DNA of 64,000 nucleotides from Roseateles aquatilis (GCF_002205645.1 NZ_NIOF01000004.1:372001-436000); one strand, 5' to 3'. Counted from the first letter of the stretch, positions 49,011-58,446 are shown. Translations and numbers: made by a program. The notes: generated by a model from the sequence alone, not told the origin.

Positions 49011-50780
49011 TCAATCTTCCGGCACCAACCCGTTTTCTCGCAGCAATACACCGATCTGGGTGCCGTCGAGTTTCTTCAGCAGGCGATCGCGCAGGAATGC
49101 AGGGATACCGGCACCCACGGGTTTCCCGTCGCGCAACGTATGGACCGCCGCCAGCAAGGTGCGGATGTCGTAAGTGGAATTGAACACTTCCGGCACGCCG
49201 CGTTCGACATTCAGCAGGGTGTAGACCGCCTCCATCGGCGTGCGCACCGAATACTCCGTGGTGAAGATGCAGTCCCGCTGTTTCGACTCCGCGAACTGGC
49301 CGATAAAGGCGAAATTGACCGCGCCCTGCGGCACCACGTCCGGCCGATCACCCGTCTGACGCGGCATGAAGAACGCGGTGATGTAGGGCATCATGGTGGG
49401 GACCGTGCTGGCGCCCGTCGCGGCGAGTTCGGGAATGTCTTCGACCGGCACGCCGAGGTGGTACAGCCACTCCTGAGTGATTTCCTCACCGGTGCATTCC
49501 TGCATCGGCTTTTTCACATAGTCGCCCGGCTTGTCGACGAAGAGCGCGTAGAACCACGCGATCATCTGGCCCTTCGGCTGTTTCTTGAAATGCGGCTGCC
49601 GGTGGACCGTCCAGCTCAACAGCCAGCTTGAATCCTTCACCGTCACGATACCGGCGGAGACCACCTTGCCGGTGAACGGATTGCGCTTCGTGATCTTCTC
49701 CACCTGTTGCGCAATCCGCGGGTGGAAGGCGGTGATCGACGCGGAGGCCCATTTCGTCTCGGGGATATGCGCGCCGAACACGTCGGGACGGCCGAACGAG
49801 GGATCCTTGGCAGCAATGCGGCGCCACAGATCCCAAGCCGGTGCCGGACCGTCCTTCAGCTTGGCCGGCGTGTGGTGATCGCCATTGTCAGAATTCTCCG
49901 TCAACGATCCGATGGTGACGAAGACGAGATCGTCGGGGCCGAGGTCGACACCGCCTTGCACGCCGTTTTCGACCCACTGAATGCGGGTCGCCTGCTTGCG
50001 GTCCTGCTGGATATCGAAATCGACATCGGTGACCTCGACGCCGTAGCGGAACTGGACGCCATGGTCGGTCAGCCATTTGACCAGCGGCAGAACCATCGAC
50101 TCATACTGGTTGTACCGGTTGAATTTCAGCGAGGAGAAGTCCGCCAAACCGGCGATGTGATGGATGAAGCGATGGAGATAGAGCTTCATCTCCAGGGCGG
50201 AATGCCATTCCTCGAAGGCAAACATCGTGCGCCAGTAGAGCCAGAAATTGCTCTTGAGGAAATCCTCGCCAAAGACTTCATTGATCCGTTTGTTCTCCAT
50301 CTCTTCGCGCGTCGCCAGGAAGACGGAGATCAAGTCCTTCTGCGCTTGGTCGTTCAGCGTCAGCAGCCCCTTGTCGGGCACGTCCTGGCCCTGGTTCTGC
50401 GTCGTGCGCTGAAATGAAATGTTGGGATCGTCTTTGTTGAGGCGGTAGAACTCGTCGAGGACACTGGCATCTTCGATCTCCAGCGATGGGATCGAGCGAT
50501 AGAGATCCCACAGGCACTCAAAATGTTCTTCCATCTCGCGGCCGCCGCGAATGACGAATCCCTTTTTGGGAACGTCAAGACCGTCGAGCGCGCCGCCCGG
50601 AATGGCCAGTTCCTCGAGGATGGTGATCTTCTCTCCCGCGACACCGCCGTCTCGGATGAGGAAAGCGGCGCCTGCAAGCCCGGCAAGCCCCGATCCCACG
50701 AACCAGGCCGTCTTCCTGTCCGCGCCCTCGGGTTTGCGGGGACGGACGAATGCCTCATAGTTTCCACTGCTGTAATGCAT
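49011..50780 (-). CDS. ohyA: Oleate hydratase
   Basis: 589 aa FAD-containing hydratase that adds water to the cis-9 double bond of oleate, giving 10-hydroxystearate (also acts on other unsaturated fatty acids). FAD motif WFVGSGLAGLAGAAFLIRDG; substrate and catalytic parts in GFVIRGGREMEEHFECLWDL and NISFQRTTQNQGQ; also WMSWTVHRQPHF-like text (LLSWTVHRQPHFKKQPKGQM) and FIGQFAESKQRDCIFTTEYS. No signal peptide. Last gene of a TetR-HAD-ohyA string on the minus strand. Confidence 0.93.
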   Translation of the reverse strand: MHYSSGNYEAFVRPRKPEGADRKTAWFVGSGLAGLAGAAFLIRDGGVAGEKITILEELAIPGGALDGLDVPKKGFVIRGGREMEEHFECLWDLYRSIPSLEIEDASVLDEFYRLNKDDPNISFQRTTQNQGQDVPDKGLLTLNDQAQKDLISVFLATREEMENKRINEVFGEDFLKSNFWLYWRTMFAFEEWHSALEMKLYLHRFIHHIAGLADFSSLKFNRYNQYESMVLPLVKWLTDHGVQFRYGVEVTDVDFDIQQDRKQATRIQWVENGVQGGVDLGPDDLVFVTIGSLTENSDNGDHHTPAKLKDGPAPAWDLWRRIAAKDPSFGRPDVFGAHIPETKWASASITAFHPRIAQQVEKITKRNPFTGKVVSAGIVTVKDSSWLLSWTVHRQPHFKKQPKGQMIAWFYALFVDKPGDYVKKPMQECTGEEITQEWLYHLGVPVEDIPELAATGASTVPTMMPYITAFFMPRQTGDRPDVVPQGAVNFAFIGQFAESKQRDCIFTTEYSVRTPMEAVYTLLNVERGVPEVFNSTYDIRTLLAAVHTLRDGKPVGAGIPAFLRDRLLKKLDGTQIGVLLRENGLVPED

Positions 50781-50810
50781 GACGATCTCTCTTTCTTGCG
50801 TGCTGATTGA

Positions 50811-51674
50811 TCAATTGGCGGATTTGTAGCTGTAGAAACCCTCGCCGCTGGCGATGCCCAACTTGCCCTTGTCGATGTAGTTCTCCTTCAGCCATGCGGC
50901 GAGCTGCCGGGCGTGCTCATCGCCGTGGGAGAGGATGTTGTGGGGCGTGGTCAGGCCGATGACGTCATAGATCTGGAACGGCCCCAGCGGCGCGCCGGTG
51001 GCGATGCGCCAGACCTTGTCGACGTCGTGCGGGTCGGCATAACCGCCGGCCGCCAGTTCGGCCGCCGCGTTGAGCAGCGGCACCAGCAGCGAGTTGAGCA
51101 CGTAGCCGGCCTTCTCCTTGCGCACCGGGATCGGCACCATGCCGATCGCGGCGGCGAAGGCGACCACCGCATCGAACACGGCCGGGTCGGTGTCCGCTGT
51201 GCCCATCACCTCGGCGGTTTTGAACTTCCAGATCTGGTTGGCTAAGTGCAGCGCCAGGAAGCGATCCGGCCGGCCGGTGGAATCCTTGATGGCGCTCGGC
51301 AGCAGGGTCGAGGAGTTGGTGGCGAAGATGGTCCTGGCGGGGGCCAGGGTGGCAAGTTCTTGATAGGTCTGCTGCTTGAGCTCAAGCACTTCAGGGATCG
51401 CCTCGATCACCAGGTCGGCCTCGGCCACGGCCGCGCCCAGGTCGGTGAAGGTGACGATGCGCGCCAGCGCCGCGTCGGTCTTGGCGCTGTCCGAGCCGGG
51501 CACGTCCTTCGCGTAGGTCGCAGCCAGACCAGCGAAACGCTGCTGGGCCTGTTCCAGGGCCGCCTCGCCGATGTCGTAGGCGCTGACGTCGAAGCCGCTG
51601 TAGGCCGTCTGAAAGGCGATCTGCGCACCCAGCACACCGGTGCCCAGTACCGTCACCTTGCTGATGGTACTCAT
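50811..51674 (-). CDS. 3-Hydroxyacyl-CoA dehydrogenase family protein (possible secondary alcohol dehydrogenase)
   Basis: 287 aa. Rossmann domain with VTVLGTGVLGAQIAFQTAYS and ADLVIEAIPEVLELKQ; FATNSSTLLPSAIKDSTGRP; C-terminal helical domain with KAGYVLNSLLVPLLNAAAEL. Family member of 3-hydroxyacyl-CoA dehydrogenases. It resembles in layout the long-chain secondary alcohol dehydrogenase of Micrococcus luteus used on 10-hydroxystearate (my recollection, unchecked). Start overlaps the TetR stop by 4 nt (ATGA), and ohyA follows 30 bp later, so it is in the fatty acid operon. Substrate: 3-hydroxyacyl-CoA or 10-hydroxy fatty acid. Confidence 0.87.
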   Translation of the reverse strand: MSTISKVTVLGTGVLGAQIAFQTAYSGFDVSAYDIGEAALEQAQQRFAGLAATYAKDVPGSDSAKTDAALARIVTFTDLGAAVAEADLVIEAIPEVLELKQQTYQELATLAPARTIFATNSSTLLPSAIKDSTGRPDRFLALHLANQIWKFKTAEVMGTADTDPAVFDAVVAFAAAIGMVPIPVRKEKAGYVLNSLLVPLLNAAAELAAGGYADPHDVDKVWRIATGAPLGPFQIYDVIGLTTPHNILSHGDEHARQLAAWLKENYIDKGKLGIASGEGFYSYKSAN

Positions 51675-52369
51675 CGTGTCGCTCCTGTGGGTGAATGTCG
51701 CTTCCGTCTGGACGCCGGGACACCCGCTGTCAGTCCGGCCAGATAGCCGTCCACGATCTGCCGGATCTGCGCACGCAGGTCCTCCATCGGGGAGTGGCCG
51801 GGATGCGCGCCGGTCGAGGCGCGCGAGACCGCCAAGTGCGCCGCCGCGAACACCGAGATGCTGGCCAAGCGGGCCGCATCCGGCTGCGGGGGGCAGTCCG
51901 ATCGTTCCGCGTGCGCGGTCAGACGCGCGGCGATGGCCGCCTCCAGATCGGCGATGAGCGCCAGACCTTCCAACCGATACTTCTCCGTGGGCGAGCCGAA
52001 CATCAACTGGCGTTGATAGACCGCCAGGTTCTCGGCATGCAGGCGTCCCAGTTCCAGGATCGGTTCCACCATCGCCGCGATGCTGTCCACCAGATCTGGC
52101 AAGCGACTGGCTCGCTCGGCGCCCTGCGCCAGCGCAGCGCGCAGTTCCTGGTTGTAGACCATCAGCAACAGCGCGTCCTTGGATGCGGCATAGCGGAACA
52201 GCGTGCCGGCCGCGATGTCGGCGCGTTCGGACACCGCTTGCGTGGTCACCCCGCCGAAGCCGCGCTCGGCGAACAGGTGAGCGGCCGCGCGAAAGATGCG
52301 CGCATGCTTGTCGGGCATGTTGCGTTCGCGCCGGCGAGGGGCTGCAGATGCGCGCGGAGCTATGACCAT
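51671..52369 (-). CDS. TetR-family regulator of the oleate hydratase operon
   Basis: 232 aa from ATG 52369 (GGGA upstream); starts at 52381 and 52318 are possible. HTH: ARIFRAAAHLFAERGFGGVT and AGTLFRYAASKDALLLMVYN. The rest is the ligand-binding domain with a typical helix bundle. Its stop overlaps the HAD start, so it is co-translated. Operator candidate at 52384-52403. Probably a fatty-acid-type sensor; the ligand is inferred from the operon. Confidence 0.88.
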   Translation of the reverse strand: MVIAPRASAAPRRRERNMPDKHARIFRAAAHLFAERGFGGVTTQAVSERADIAAGTLFRYAASKDALLLMVYNQELRAALAQGAERASRLPDLVDSIAAMVEPILELGRLHAENLAVYQRQLMFGSPTEKYRLEGLALIADLEAAIAARLTAHAERSDCPPQPDAARLASISVFAAAHLAVSRASTGAHPGHSPMEDLRAQIRQIVDGYLAGLTAGVPASRRKRHSPTGATR

Positions 52370-52383
52370 TACGGATCCCATCG

Positions 52384-52403
52384 TTAATGACTAAACTCAT
52401 TAA
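52384..52403. promoter_or_regulatory. TetR operator palindrome
   Basis: Perfect inverted repeat TTAATGA-CTAAAC-TCATTAA, 7-bp arms and 6-bp spacer, immediately upstream of the TetR gene. Its size and position fit autoregulation of TetR-HAD-ohyA. Confidence 0.7.
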
Positions 52404-52456
52404 TAACTATACGGCACTTGATTCCACAATTGCCGAGCCGATCGTTAAGTCGCCAG

Positions 52457-52690
52457 ATCCGCATCTTCATGGCCACCGGGGACGGCAAAACGACCGCACG
52501 CGCGGTCGCAGGGAGCCTGGGCATCGATGAGGTGCAAGGTCAATCCGGCGGACAGACTGGCTTTGGTCGAACGACTGCAACGCGAGGGCCGCGCAGTGGC
52601 GAAGGCGCGGCGACAGCATTGACGACGCCCGGCGCTGGCGCGTGCGGGAGTGGGCGTTGCGTAAGCAATGGGATGGACGCTCTCCAACCG
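52457..52690 (+). pseudogene. Degraded P1B-type metal-transporting ATPase fragment (CopA-like)
   Basis: Reads IRIFMATGDGKTTARAVAGS then LGIDEV in one frame, then KVNPADRLALVERLQREGRA in the next, then GDSIDDA and a rest of VGVA...NGMD. These are the P-domain signatures of copper-type ATPases (TGD, the GDGINDAPALA motif and the following GVAMGxGTD), with several small deletions shifting frames. The phosphorylated Asp region, membrane parts and metal-binding domain are absent. Clearly dead. Confidence 0.75.
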
Positions 52691-52841
52691 TAGACGGCAT
52701 CGAAGTGCCTCGGTGGAAGTGTCAACAGCCACTCGATCCGCAAGAAGCGTCTCCCATGGAGATTACGACGAGCGGGCTTGATTTGGGCCCAGAACGTGTT
52801 CCAGGTTCACGGTGTCCGCCCTTCTTCGCCCACCTGTCGGC

Positions 52842-53030
52842 CTGCATGTTGGGATCGAGGCCCGTGCCAGCGCTCATCACTGGACGCGCAAGCTGCAGGC
52901 GCTGGGTCATACGGTACGGCGGATGGCCTCTCCGTTCATCAAGCCGTACGTCAAGCGCAACAAGAACGATGCCGCGGATGCTGAAGCGATCTGCGAGGCG
53001 GTGGCCCGGCCCTCGATGTACTTCGCTGAA
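52842..53030 (+). mobile_element. IS110-family transposase fragment
   Basis: GIEARASAHHWTRKLQALGH, PFIKPYVKRNKNDAADAEAI and CEAVARPSMYF are the N-terminal DEDD-type (RuvC-like) catalytic domain of IS110/IS1111 transposases. Only about 63 codons remain; the C-terminal half is missing. It lies between the metal-ATPase relic and the cycloalkanone cluster. Confidence 0.8.
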
Positions 53031-53577
53031 GCGCCGCCGCTCATGGCTCAGTTCGACGAAGCGCTGGCTCGTCACTTGGCCGTGCTGTGCACGCTAGGGC
53101 GGGTCCACCCGGTCGTCTTCTGCGAGATGCTCTTTGGAACTCCTAACTCCAAGGGAACCTCCTCCGCTCGAAGGTAACTTGACTGAACCAGCGGCGAACA
53201 CATGCTGCGCCCCGGGCGCCAGGCCGAGTACATCGTTTGCGGGGCCGGGGGACGACGCAGCGTAGACACACGCAGCTCTCGGGCCAGGCAACGGGAACAC
53301 GAAACACGAGAGCGCACTCACGACCTGCCTCGATGAGATCGATCGAATCCTGATTAGATCGCTCAAGCCGGCAGAGATGCCTCTGCGCGCACCAGCCTCA
53401 CTTCGCCCTTGATCGTGCAGCCCGCGGCGCGGCGCCATAGCGCAAGCCGTCGAGAAACACCGCCACTAGCCCATCACTGCGCATTTCCTTCAACACGCCT
53501 GACCCGGACGTTCAAGACCACCCGGGCGCCTGTGCCGACCATACCGTCACCCCAAACAACACGAGATGGAGACAAGC
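53031..53577. other. Intergenic region upstream of the cycloalkanone cluster
   Basis: About 540 bp, no recognised gene. It should contain the promoter of the chn-type operon. Short frames (a 37-codon one near 53,403-53,515 on the minus strand reads VAVFLDGLRYGAAPRAA) have no name. Just before the hydrolase start GGAGACAAGC provides a good ribosome site. Confidence 0.5.
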
Positions 53578-54480
53578 ATGGGCAATACTGACCAGTCAGA
53601 TTTCCTGCGAACCCTGTACCGATCGTGGTCGGACCGCATGGCGGCCAACCCCGAGATGACCATTGCCGACCTGCGCAGCCTGTTCGACGAATGGCATCAA
53701 TCGACGCTCGAGCCCGAGGGTGTGACCTACAAGTCGGACGTTCTGTCGGGCGTCGACGCCCTCTGGGCTTTGCCGGTCGGCGCCGACACGAAGAAGGTCA
53801 TCCTTTACACCCACGGCGGCGGCTTCGCGGTCGGGTCGGCCGCGAGTCACCGCAAACTCGCCGGGCACCTGGCTAAGCACCTGGGCGTTACCGCCGTGGT
53901 GATCGACTATCGCCGTGCGCCGGAGCATCCCTTCCCGGCGCAAATCGAGGACGCGACGGCCGTTTACAAGGAGCTGCTGTCGCGTGGTTTCAAGCCGACA
54001 GACATCACCACCAGCGGCGACTCCGCCGGGGGCAATCTGGCCATCGCCACAGTGCTGAAACTGCGCGCCGATGGCGTGGCGCTGCCGGGGGCCGTGATCG
54101 CCTTCTCGCCCTGGCTCGACATGGAGCACGTCGGCAAGACCCTGCAGACCAATGCGGCAACGGACGCCCTGGTCAGCAAAGCCATCCTCGAAGGCATGTC
54201 GGGCATGTTCCTCGGCGAGAAGGGCTCGCGTGTCGATCCGCTCGCCAATCCACTGAAGGCCGACTACACGGGCTTCCCGCGCCTGTACATCAACGCCGGT
54301 GAAGTGGAGACCCTGCTGGACAACGCGCAGGACCTGGCGCGCATTGCGAAGGCGGCCGGCGTGTCCGTCACCTTGTCGGTGGTCGCTGGCATGCAGCACG
54401 TCTTCCCGTTCCTGGCCGGCAGGGCCGCCGCGGCGGACGATGAACTGCGTCGCATTGCCCAGTGGTTCAAGAGCGCCTGA
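53578..54480 (+). CDS. chnC: HSL-type alpha/beta hydrolase, likely lactone (caprolactone) hydrolase
   Basis: 300 aa hormone-sensitive-lipase type esterase. Oxyanion HGGGFAVGSAASHRKLAG, nucleophile in TSGDSAGGNLAIA, and a late GMQHVFPFLAG supply the triad (Ser, Asp, His). In cyclohexanone pathways the BVMO product lactone is opened by an esterase of this type. First gene of the plus-strand cluster, 42 bp before the BVMO gene. Start at 53578 rests on GGAGA; a codon at 53566 is possible. The gene symbol follows the pathway role and is less certain than chnB/chnE. Confidence 0.82.
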   Translation: MGNTDQSDFLRTLYRSWSDRMAANPEMTIADLRSLFDEWHQSTLEPEGVTYKSDVLSGVDALWALPVGADTKKVILYTHGGGFAVGSAASHRKLAGHLAKHLGVTAVVIDYRRAPEHPFPAQIEDATAVYKELLSRGFKPTDITTSGDSAGGNLAIATVLKLRADGVALPGAVIAFSPWLDMEHVGKTLQTNAATDALVSKAILEGMSGMFLGEKGSRVDPLANPLKADYTGFPRLYINAGEVETLLDNAQDLARIAKAAGVSVTLSVVAGMQHVFPFLAGRAAAADDELRRIAQWFKSA

Positions 54481-54522
54481 GCGCTCCCCACAGCCCCAAA
54501 AAAACGCACAGGAGACATCCCC

Positions 54523-56118
54523 ATGAGCAACGAACATGGCTTCGACGCCATCGTGATCGGCAGCGGCTTCGGCGGCATCTACATGCTGCACAAGCTGCGC
54601 AACGAACTCGGGCTGAAGACCCGCGCCCTCGAGAAGGGTGGCGGCGTCGGCGGTACTTGGTACTTCAACCGCTACCCGGGCGCCAAGTCCGACACCGAGG
54701 GCTTCGTCTACCGCTACTCCTTCGACAAGGATCTGCTGCAGGAGTGGGACTGGAACACCCGCTACCTGGAGCAGCCCGACATCGAGAAGTACCTCAACCA
54801 CGTCGTCGATCGCCACGATCTGCGCCGCGACATCCAGTTGAACACCGAAGTGACAAGCGCGGTGTTCGACGAGGGGCGCAAGCGCTGGACCGTCCGCACG
54901 AACAAGGGCGAGGTCTTCACCTGCCGCTACCTCGTCACGGCCCTCGGCCTGCTGGCCAAGAGCAACATCCCCGACATCGCGGGTCGCGACAGTTTCGCCG
55001 GCCGCACGGTGCACACCAATGCGTGGCCGAAGGACCTGGACATCACCGGCAAGCGCGTCGGCGTGATCGGCACCGGCTCCACCGGCACCCAGTTCATTGT
55101 CCAGGCCGCCAAGATGGCCAGCCACCTGACGGTGTTCCAGCGCTCGCCGCAGTACTGCGTGCCCTCAGGCAACGGCCCGGTGGGTCAGGCCGAGGTCGTC
55201 GAGACCAAAAAGAACTTCGACGCGATCTGGGACCAGGTGCGCAACTCGGTTGTCGCCTTCGGCTTCCAGGAAAGCGGCATTGAGGCGATGAAGGTCTCCG
55301 ACGCTGAGCGCGAGCGCGTCTTCCAGGAGAACTGGGACAAGGGCAACGGCTTCCGGTTCATGTTCGGGACCTTCTGCGACATCGCCACCAGCGCCGAGGC
55401 CAACGAGGCTGCGGCGGCCTTCATCCGCTCCAAGATCAAGCAGATCGTCAAGGACCCGGAGACCGCCCGCAAGCTCTGCCCGAGCGGCCTGTACGCCAAG
55501 CGTCCGCTCTGCAACGAGGGCTACTACGAGACCTTCAATCGCGACAACGTCAGCCTGGTCTCGATCAAGGAACACCCGATCGACCGCATCACGCCCAAGG
55601 GCATCCTGACCGCCGACGGCGTCGAACACGAACTCGATGTGTTGGTCTTCGCCACCGGCTTCGACGCGGTGGACGGTAACTACCGCTCGATGGACCTGCG
55701 CGGCCGCGGGGGCAAACACATCAACGAGTACTGGGCCGACGGCCCCACCAGCTATCTGGGCCTGTCGACGCATGGCTTCCCGAACATGTTCATGATCCTC
55801 GGGCCCAACGGCCCTTTCACCAACCTGCCGCCGAGCATCGAAGCGCAGGTGGAATGGATCGGCGAAGCGATCGGCCACGCCGAGCGTGCGAAGGTCTCGA
55901 CCATCGAGCCGACGCGCGAGGCCGAGCAGTCCTGGACCAAAACCTGCGACGACATCGCGCACATGACGCTGTTCCCGAAGGTCGACTCGTGGATCTTCGG
56001 CGCCAACATCCCGGGCAAGAAGAACGCCGTGATGTTCTACATGGCCGGCATCGGCGCCTACCGGCAGCAGCTCGATGCGGTCAAGAGCAAAGGCTACGAG
56101 GGCTTCGCCCTCGTCTGA
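54523..56118 (+). CDS. chnB: Baeyer-Villiger monooxygenase, cyclohexanone monooxygenase type
   Basis: 531 aa (Acinetobacter CHMO 543). FAD fold DAIVIGSGFGGIYMLHKLRN; Baeyer-Villiger fingerprint FAGRTVHTNAWP; NADPH fold VGVIGTGSTGTQFI; CHMO-like blocks GGTWYFNRYPGAKSDTE, YAKRPLCNEGYYETFNRDNV, FATGFDAVDGNY and FMILGPNGPFTNLPPSIEAQ, and WIFGANIPGKKN near the end. Converts a ring ketone to a lactone with NADPH and O2. Similarity to Acinetobacter CHMO is judged from memory. Within the cluster, it follows the esterase and precedes the outer-membrane protein. Confidence 0.95.
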   Translation: MSNEHGFDAIVIGSGFGGIYMLHKLRNELGLKTRALEKGGGVGGTWYFNRYPGAKSDTEGFVYRYSFDKDLLQEWDWNTRYLEQPDIEKYLNHVVDRHDLRRDIQLNTEVTSAVFDEGRKRWTVRTNKGEVFTCRYLVTALGLLAKSNIPDIAGRDSFAGRTVHTNAWPKDLDITGKRVGVIGTGSTGTQFIVQAAKMASHLTVFQRSPQYCVPSGNGPVGQAEVVETKKNFDAIWDQVRNSVVAFGFQESGIEAMKVSDAERERVFQENWDKGNGFRFMFGTFCDIATSAEANEAAAAFIRSKIKQIVKDPETARKLCPSGLYAKRPLCNEGYYETFNRDNVSLVSIKEHPIDRITPKGILTADGVEHELDVLVFATGFDAVDGNYRSMDLRGRGGKHINEYWADGPTSYLGLSTHGFPNMFMILGPNGPFTNLPPSIEAQVEWIGEAIGHAERAKVSTIEPTREAEQSWTKTCDDIAHMTLFPKVDSWIFGANIPGKKNAVMFYMAGIGAYRQQLDAVKSKGYEGFALV

Positions 56119-56405
56119 CGCCAAGGTGTAGCCACCGGCCAGCCCGACACCCGGGCGGGCTGAGAGTGCATGGGTTCTTCGTGCCACGCCGCTTCGCCCG
56201 ATGGGCGCCGTGAGCACCAGCATGCCGAACACATCGTGCCCAAACGTGGCCACACCGACCTCGTGACTGGGAGCAACACCGTCACGCGGTCGTGACCGCG
56301 GCCATGGCCGTCACTGCACGCCTGGCTGGCGAAGAGCTCTGCATGAGGCACGAACCGACCTCAAGGAGTTCCCGATCCATGAACAACGACTCTGGAGACA
56401 AGAGA

Positions 56406-57305
56406 ATGACGAAAGCCCTCAAGCCCCTCAGGCCCCTCACGGCCATTGCAGCCGCCGCAGCCTCACTGGCGCTGACGGCGCCGGCCCGCGCCATCGACCT
56501 CGATGCCGGCGACTACACGGCCTTGCCTGCCGGCACCAACGCGCTCGTCGTGTATGGCCAGCACGCCACGCGCGACAAGCTGTACAGCAAGGGCGACCAG
56601 GTGCCGATCCATCCGGGGCTGGACTCGGATATCGGCATCCTGCGTGGCGTGCACTTCATGGAGGTCGGTGGCCTCATCATCGATCCGCAGTTCCTGCTGC
56701 CATTCGGGCGCCTGAAGGGCAAGGACGATACCGCCGCGCTGGGCTCGTCGAGCGGCGTGGGCGATCTCATCCTGGCCTCGGCGATCTGGTTCACCCAGCC
56801 CGGCGCAAAGACGCACTTCGCCGTGACGCCCTACCTGTGGCTGCCCACCGGCAAATACAACCGCAACGACCCACTGAGCCTGGGCGAGAACCGCTACAAG
56901 TTCGCGCTGCAGGTGGGAAGCATCCACGAGCTGGCACCGGGTGTGAACCTGGACCTGGCGGCCGACGTCACCTTCTACGGCAAGAACACGGATGCAAACA
57001 ACGGCGCTGGCGGCGCGACGACGTTGAAGCAGAAGCCGCTGCTCGCGCTGCAGTCGCACTTGCGCTACCAGCTCAGTCCGACGCTCGATCTGCGCGGCGG
57101 CCTGTTCTACACCGCCGGCGGCGAGACCAAGCTCGGCGGCGTGGACCAGGACAACCGCCAGGCGACGACCAAGTTCAACGTCGGCGCCGGTTGGTTCGTC
57201 GCGCCCACGACGCAGCTGCTCGCCACCTATGGCCGCGACATCAAGGCGCGCGAGGGCTTCAAGGTGAACAACCAGCTCAACCTGCGCCTGTTGACGCTCT
57301 TCTGA
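56406..57305 (+). CDS. Outer-membrane transporter of the phenol-degradation/SphA family
   Basis: 299 aa with a signal peptide ending in ALTAPARAID and a beta-strand-rich rest (FALQVGSIHELAPGVNLDLA, PYLWLPTGKYNRN). It fits the PF13557 family of barrel proteins found beside aromatic and solvent degradation genes. Two ribosome sites are plausible: AAGGAG before ATG 56379 and GGAG before ATG 56406; the latter gives a normal signal peptide. It probably lets hydrophobic substrate in. It ends LRLLTLF, a terminal Phe. Confidence 0.83.
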   Translation: MTKALKPLRPLTAIAAAAASLALTAPARAIDLDAGDYTALPAGTNALVVYGQHATRDKLYSKGDQVPIHPGLDSDIGILRGVHFMEVGGLIIDPQFLLPFGRLKGKDDTAALGSSSGVGDLILASAIWFTQPGAKTHFAVTPYLWLPTGKYNRNDPLSLGENRYKFALQVGSIHELAPGVNLDLAADVTFYGKNTDANNGAGGATTLKQKPLLALQSHLRYQLSPTLDLRGGLFYTAGGETKLGGVDQDNRQATTKFNVGAGWFVAPTTQLLATYGRDIKAREGFKVNNQLNLRLLTLF

Positions 57306-57381
57306 GCCTCGGCCCCGCCAGCCCGGGTCCGCTGCCCGTCATTCGAACCAGAACCACGACGCATCGAAGGAGAGACACACC

Positions 57382-58446
57382 ATGCGCTGCTATTGCGTCA
57401 TGCACCACGGCCAGCCGCTTGAGCTCGTCGAGAAGGACATTCCAACACCGGTGGGCACGGAAGTCCTGGTCCGCGTGACGGCCGCGGGTCTGTGCCACAC
57501 GGACCTGCACATCTGGGAGGGCTACTACGACCTGGGCGGAGGCAAGCGCTTGAACCTGGCGGACCGGGGAATCAAGCCGCCGCTGGTCCTCAGCCACGAG
57601 ATCTGCGGCGAGGTGGTGTCCGCCGGGGCTGCCGCGGGTGATATGAAGCCGGGCGGCCGCTTCGTGATCCATCCGTGGATCGGCTGCGGCACCTGCCCGA
57701 CCTGCCTGCGCGGCGACGAGAACATCTGCCTGAAGGGGCGCGCCCTCGGCGTGGCGCGGCCGGGCGGCTTTGCGGACTACGTGCTCGTGCCTCACCCGCG
57801 CTACCTCGTCGACATTGAGGGCCTCGACGGGGCCGAGGCGGCACCGCTGGCCTGCGCGGGCGTGACCACCTACAGCGCGATCAAAAAACTGGGCGACGGC
57901 ATCCGGAACGAGCCCGTGCTCATTATCGGTGCCGGCGGCCTGGGCCTGATGGCCATCGAGGTGCTGAAGGCCTTGGGAGGGATAGGCGCGATCGTCGTCG
58001 ACATCGATCCAGCCAAGCGCGAGGCTGCGTTGGCGGCCGGTGCCTTGGCAGCCATCGACGGGAAGGCACCGGATGCGGCGCAGCAGGTCATCGCGGCGAC
58101 CGAGGGCGGTGCCGGCCTGATCCTGGACCTGGTAGGCGCCGCGCCCACCGTCACGCTGGCGATGCAAGGTGCACGGCGTGGCGGGCACATCGTCATCTGC
58201 GGGTTGATGGGCGGCGACCTCACGGTGTCGCTGGCCACCATTCCGCTGCGCCCGCTGTGCATCGAGGGCAGCTATGTCGGCAACTTGGCTGAACTGCGCG
58301 AACTCGTGGACCTCGTGAAGCGGACCGGCATGAAGCCGATCCCGGTGTCGCGCCGCCCGATGGACCAGGTGAACCAGGCCATCGCCGACCTCCACCACGG
58401 GCGTGTCATCGGTCGCATCGTCCTCGCTCCTGAATTCGCTCACTGA
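57382..58446 (+). CDS. chnD: Zinc alcohol dehydrogenase, 6-hydroxyhexanoate dehydrogenase type
   Basis: 354 aa medium-chain Zn dehydrogenase. Catalytic zinc: GLCHTDLHIWEGYYDLG and SHEICGEV; structural zinc Cys set CGTCPTCLRGDENIC; NAD site VLIIGAGGLGLMAIEVLKAL. The N-terminus MRCYCVMHHGQPLELVEKDI is very like ChnD of Acinetobacter (from memory). Oxidises the omega-hydroxy acid from lactone opening to the semialdehyde. 76 bp after the SphA-like gene. Confidence 0.9.
   Translation: MRCYCVMHHGQPLELVEKDIPTPVGTEVLVRVTAAGLCHTDLHIWEGYYDLGGGKRLNLADRGIKPPLVLSHEICGEVVSAGAAAGDMKPGGRFVIHPWIGCGTCPTCLRGDENICLKGRALGVARPGGFADYVLVPHPRYLVDIEGLDGAEAAPLACAGVTTYSAIKKLGDGIRNEPVLIIGAGGLGLMAIEVLKALGGIGAIVVDIDPAKREAALAAGALAAIDGKAPDAAQQVIAATEGGAGLILDLVGAAPTVTLAMQGARRGGHIVICGLMGGDLTVSLATIPLRPLCIEGSYVGNLAELRELVDLVKRTGMKPIPVSRRPMDQVNQAIADLHHGRVIGRIVLAPEFAH

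Noticed and set aside
53403-53515. A 37-codon minus frame with VAVFLDGLRYGAAPRAA
   Set aside because: Too short, no start signal and no family identified.
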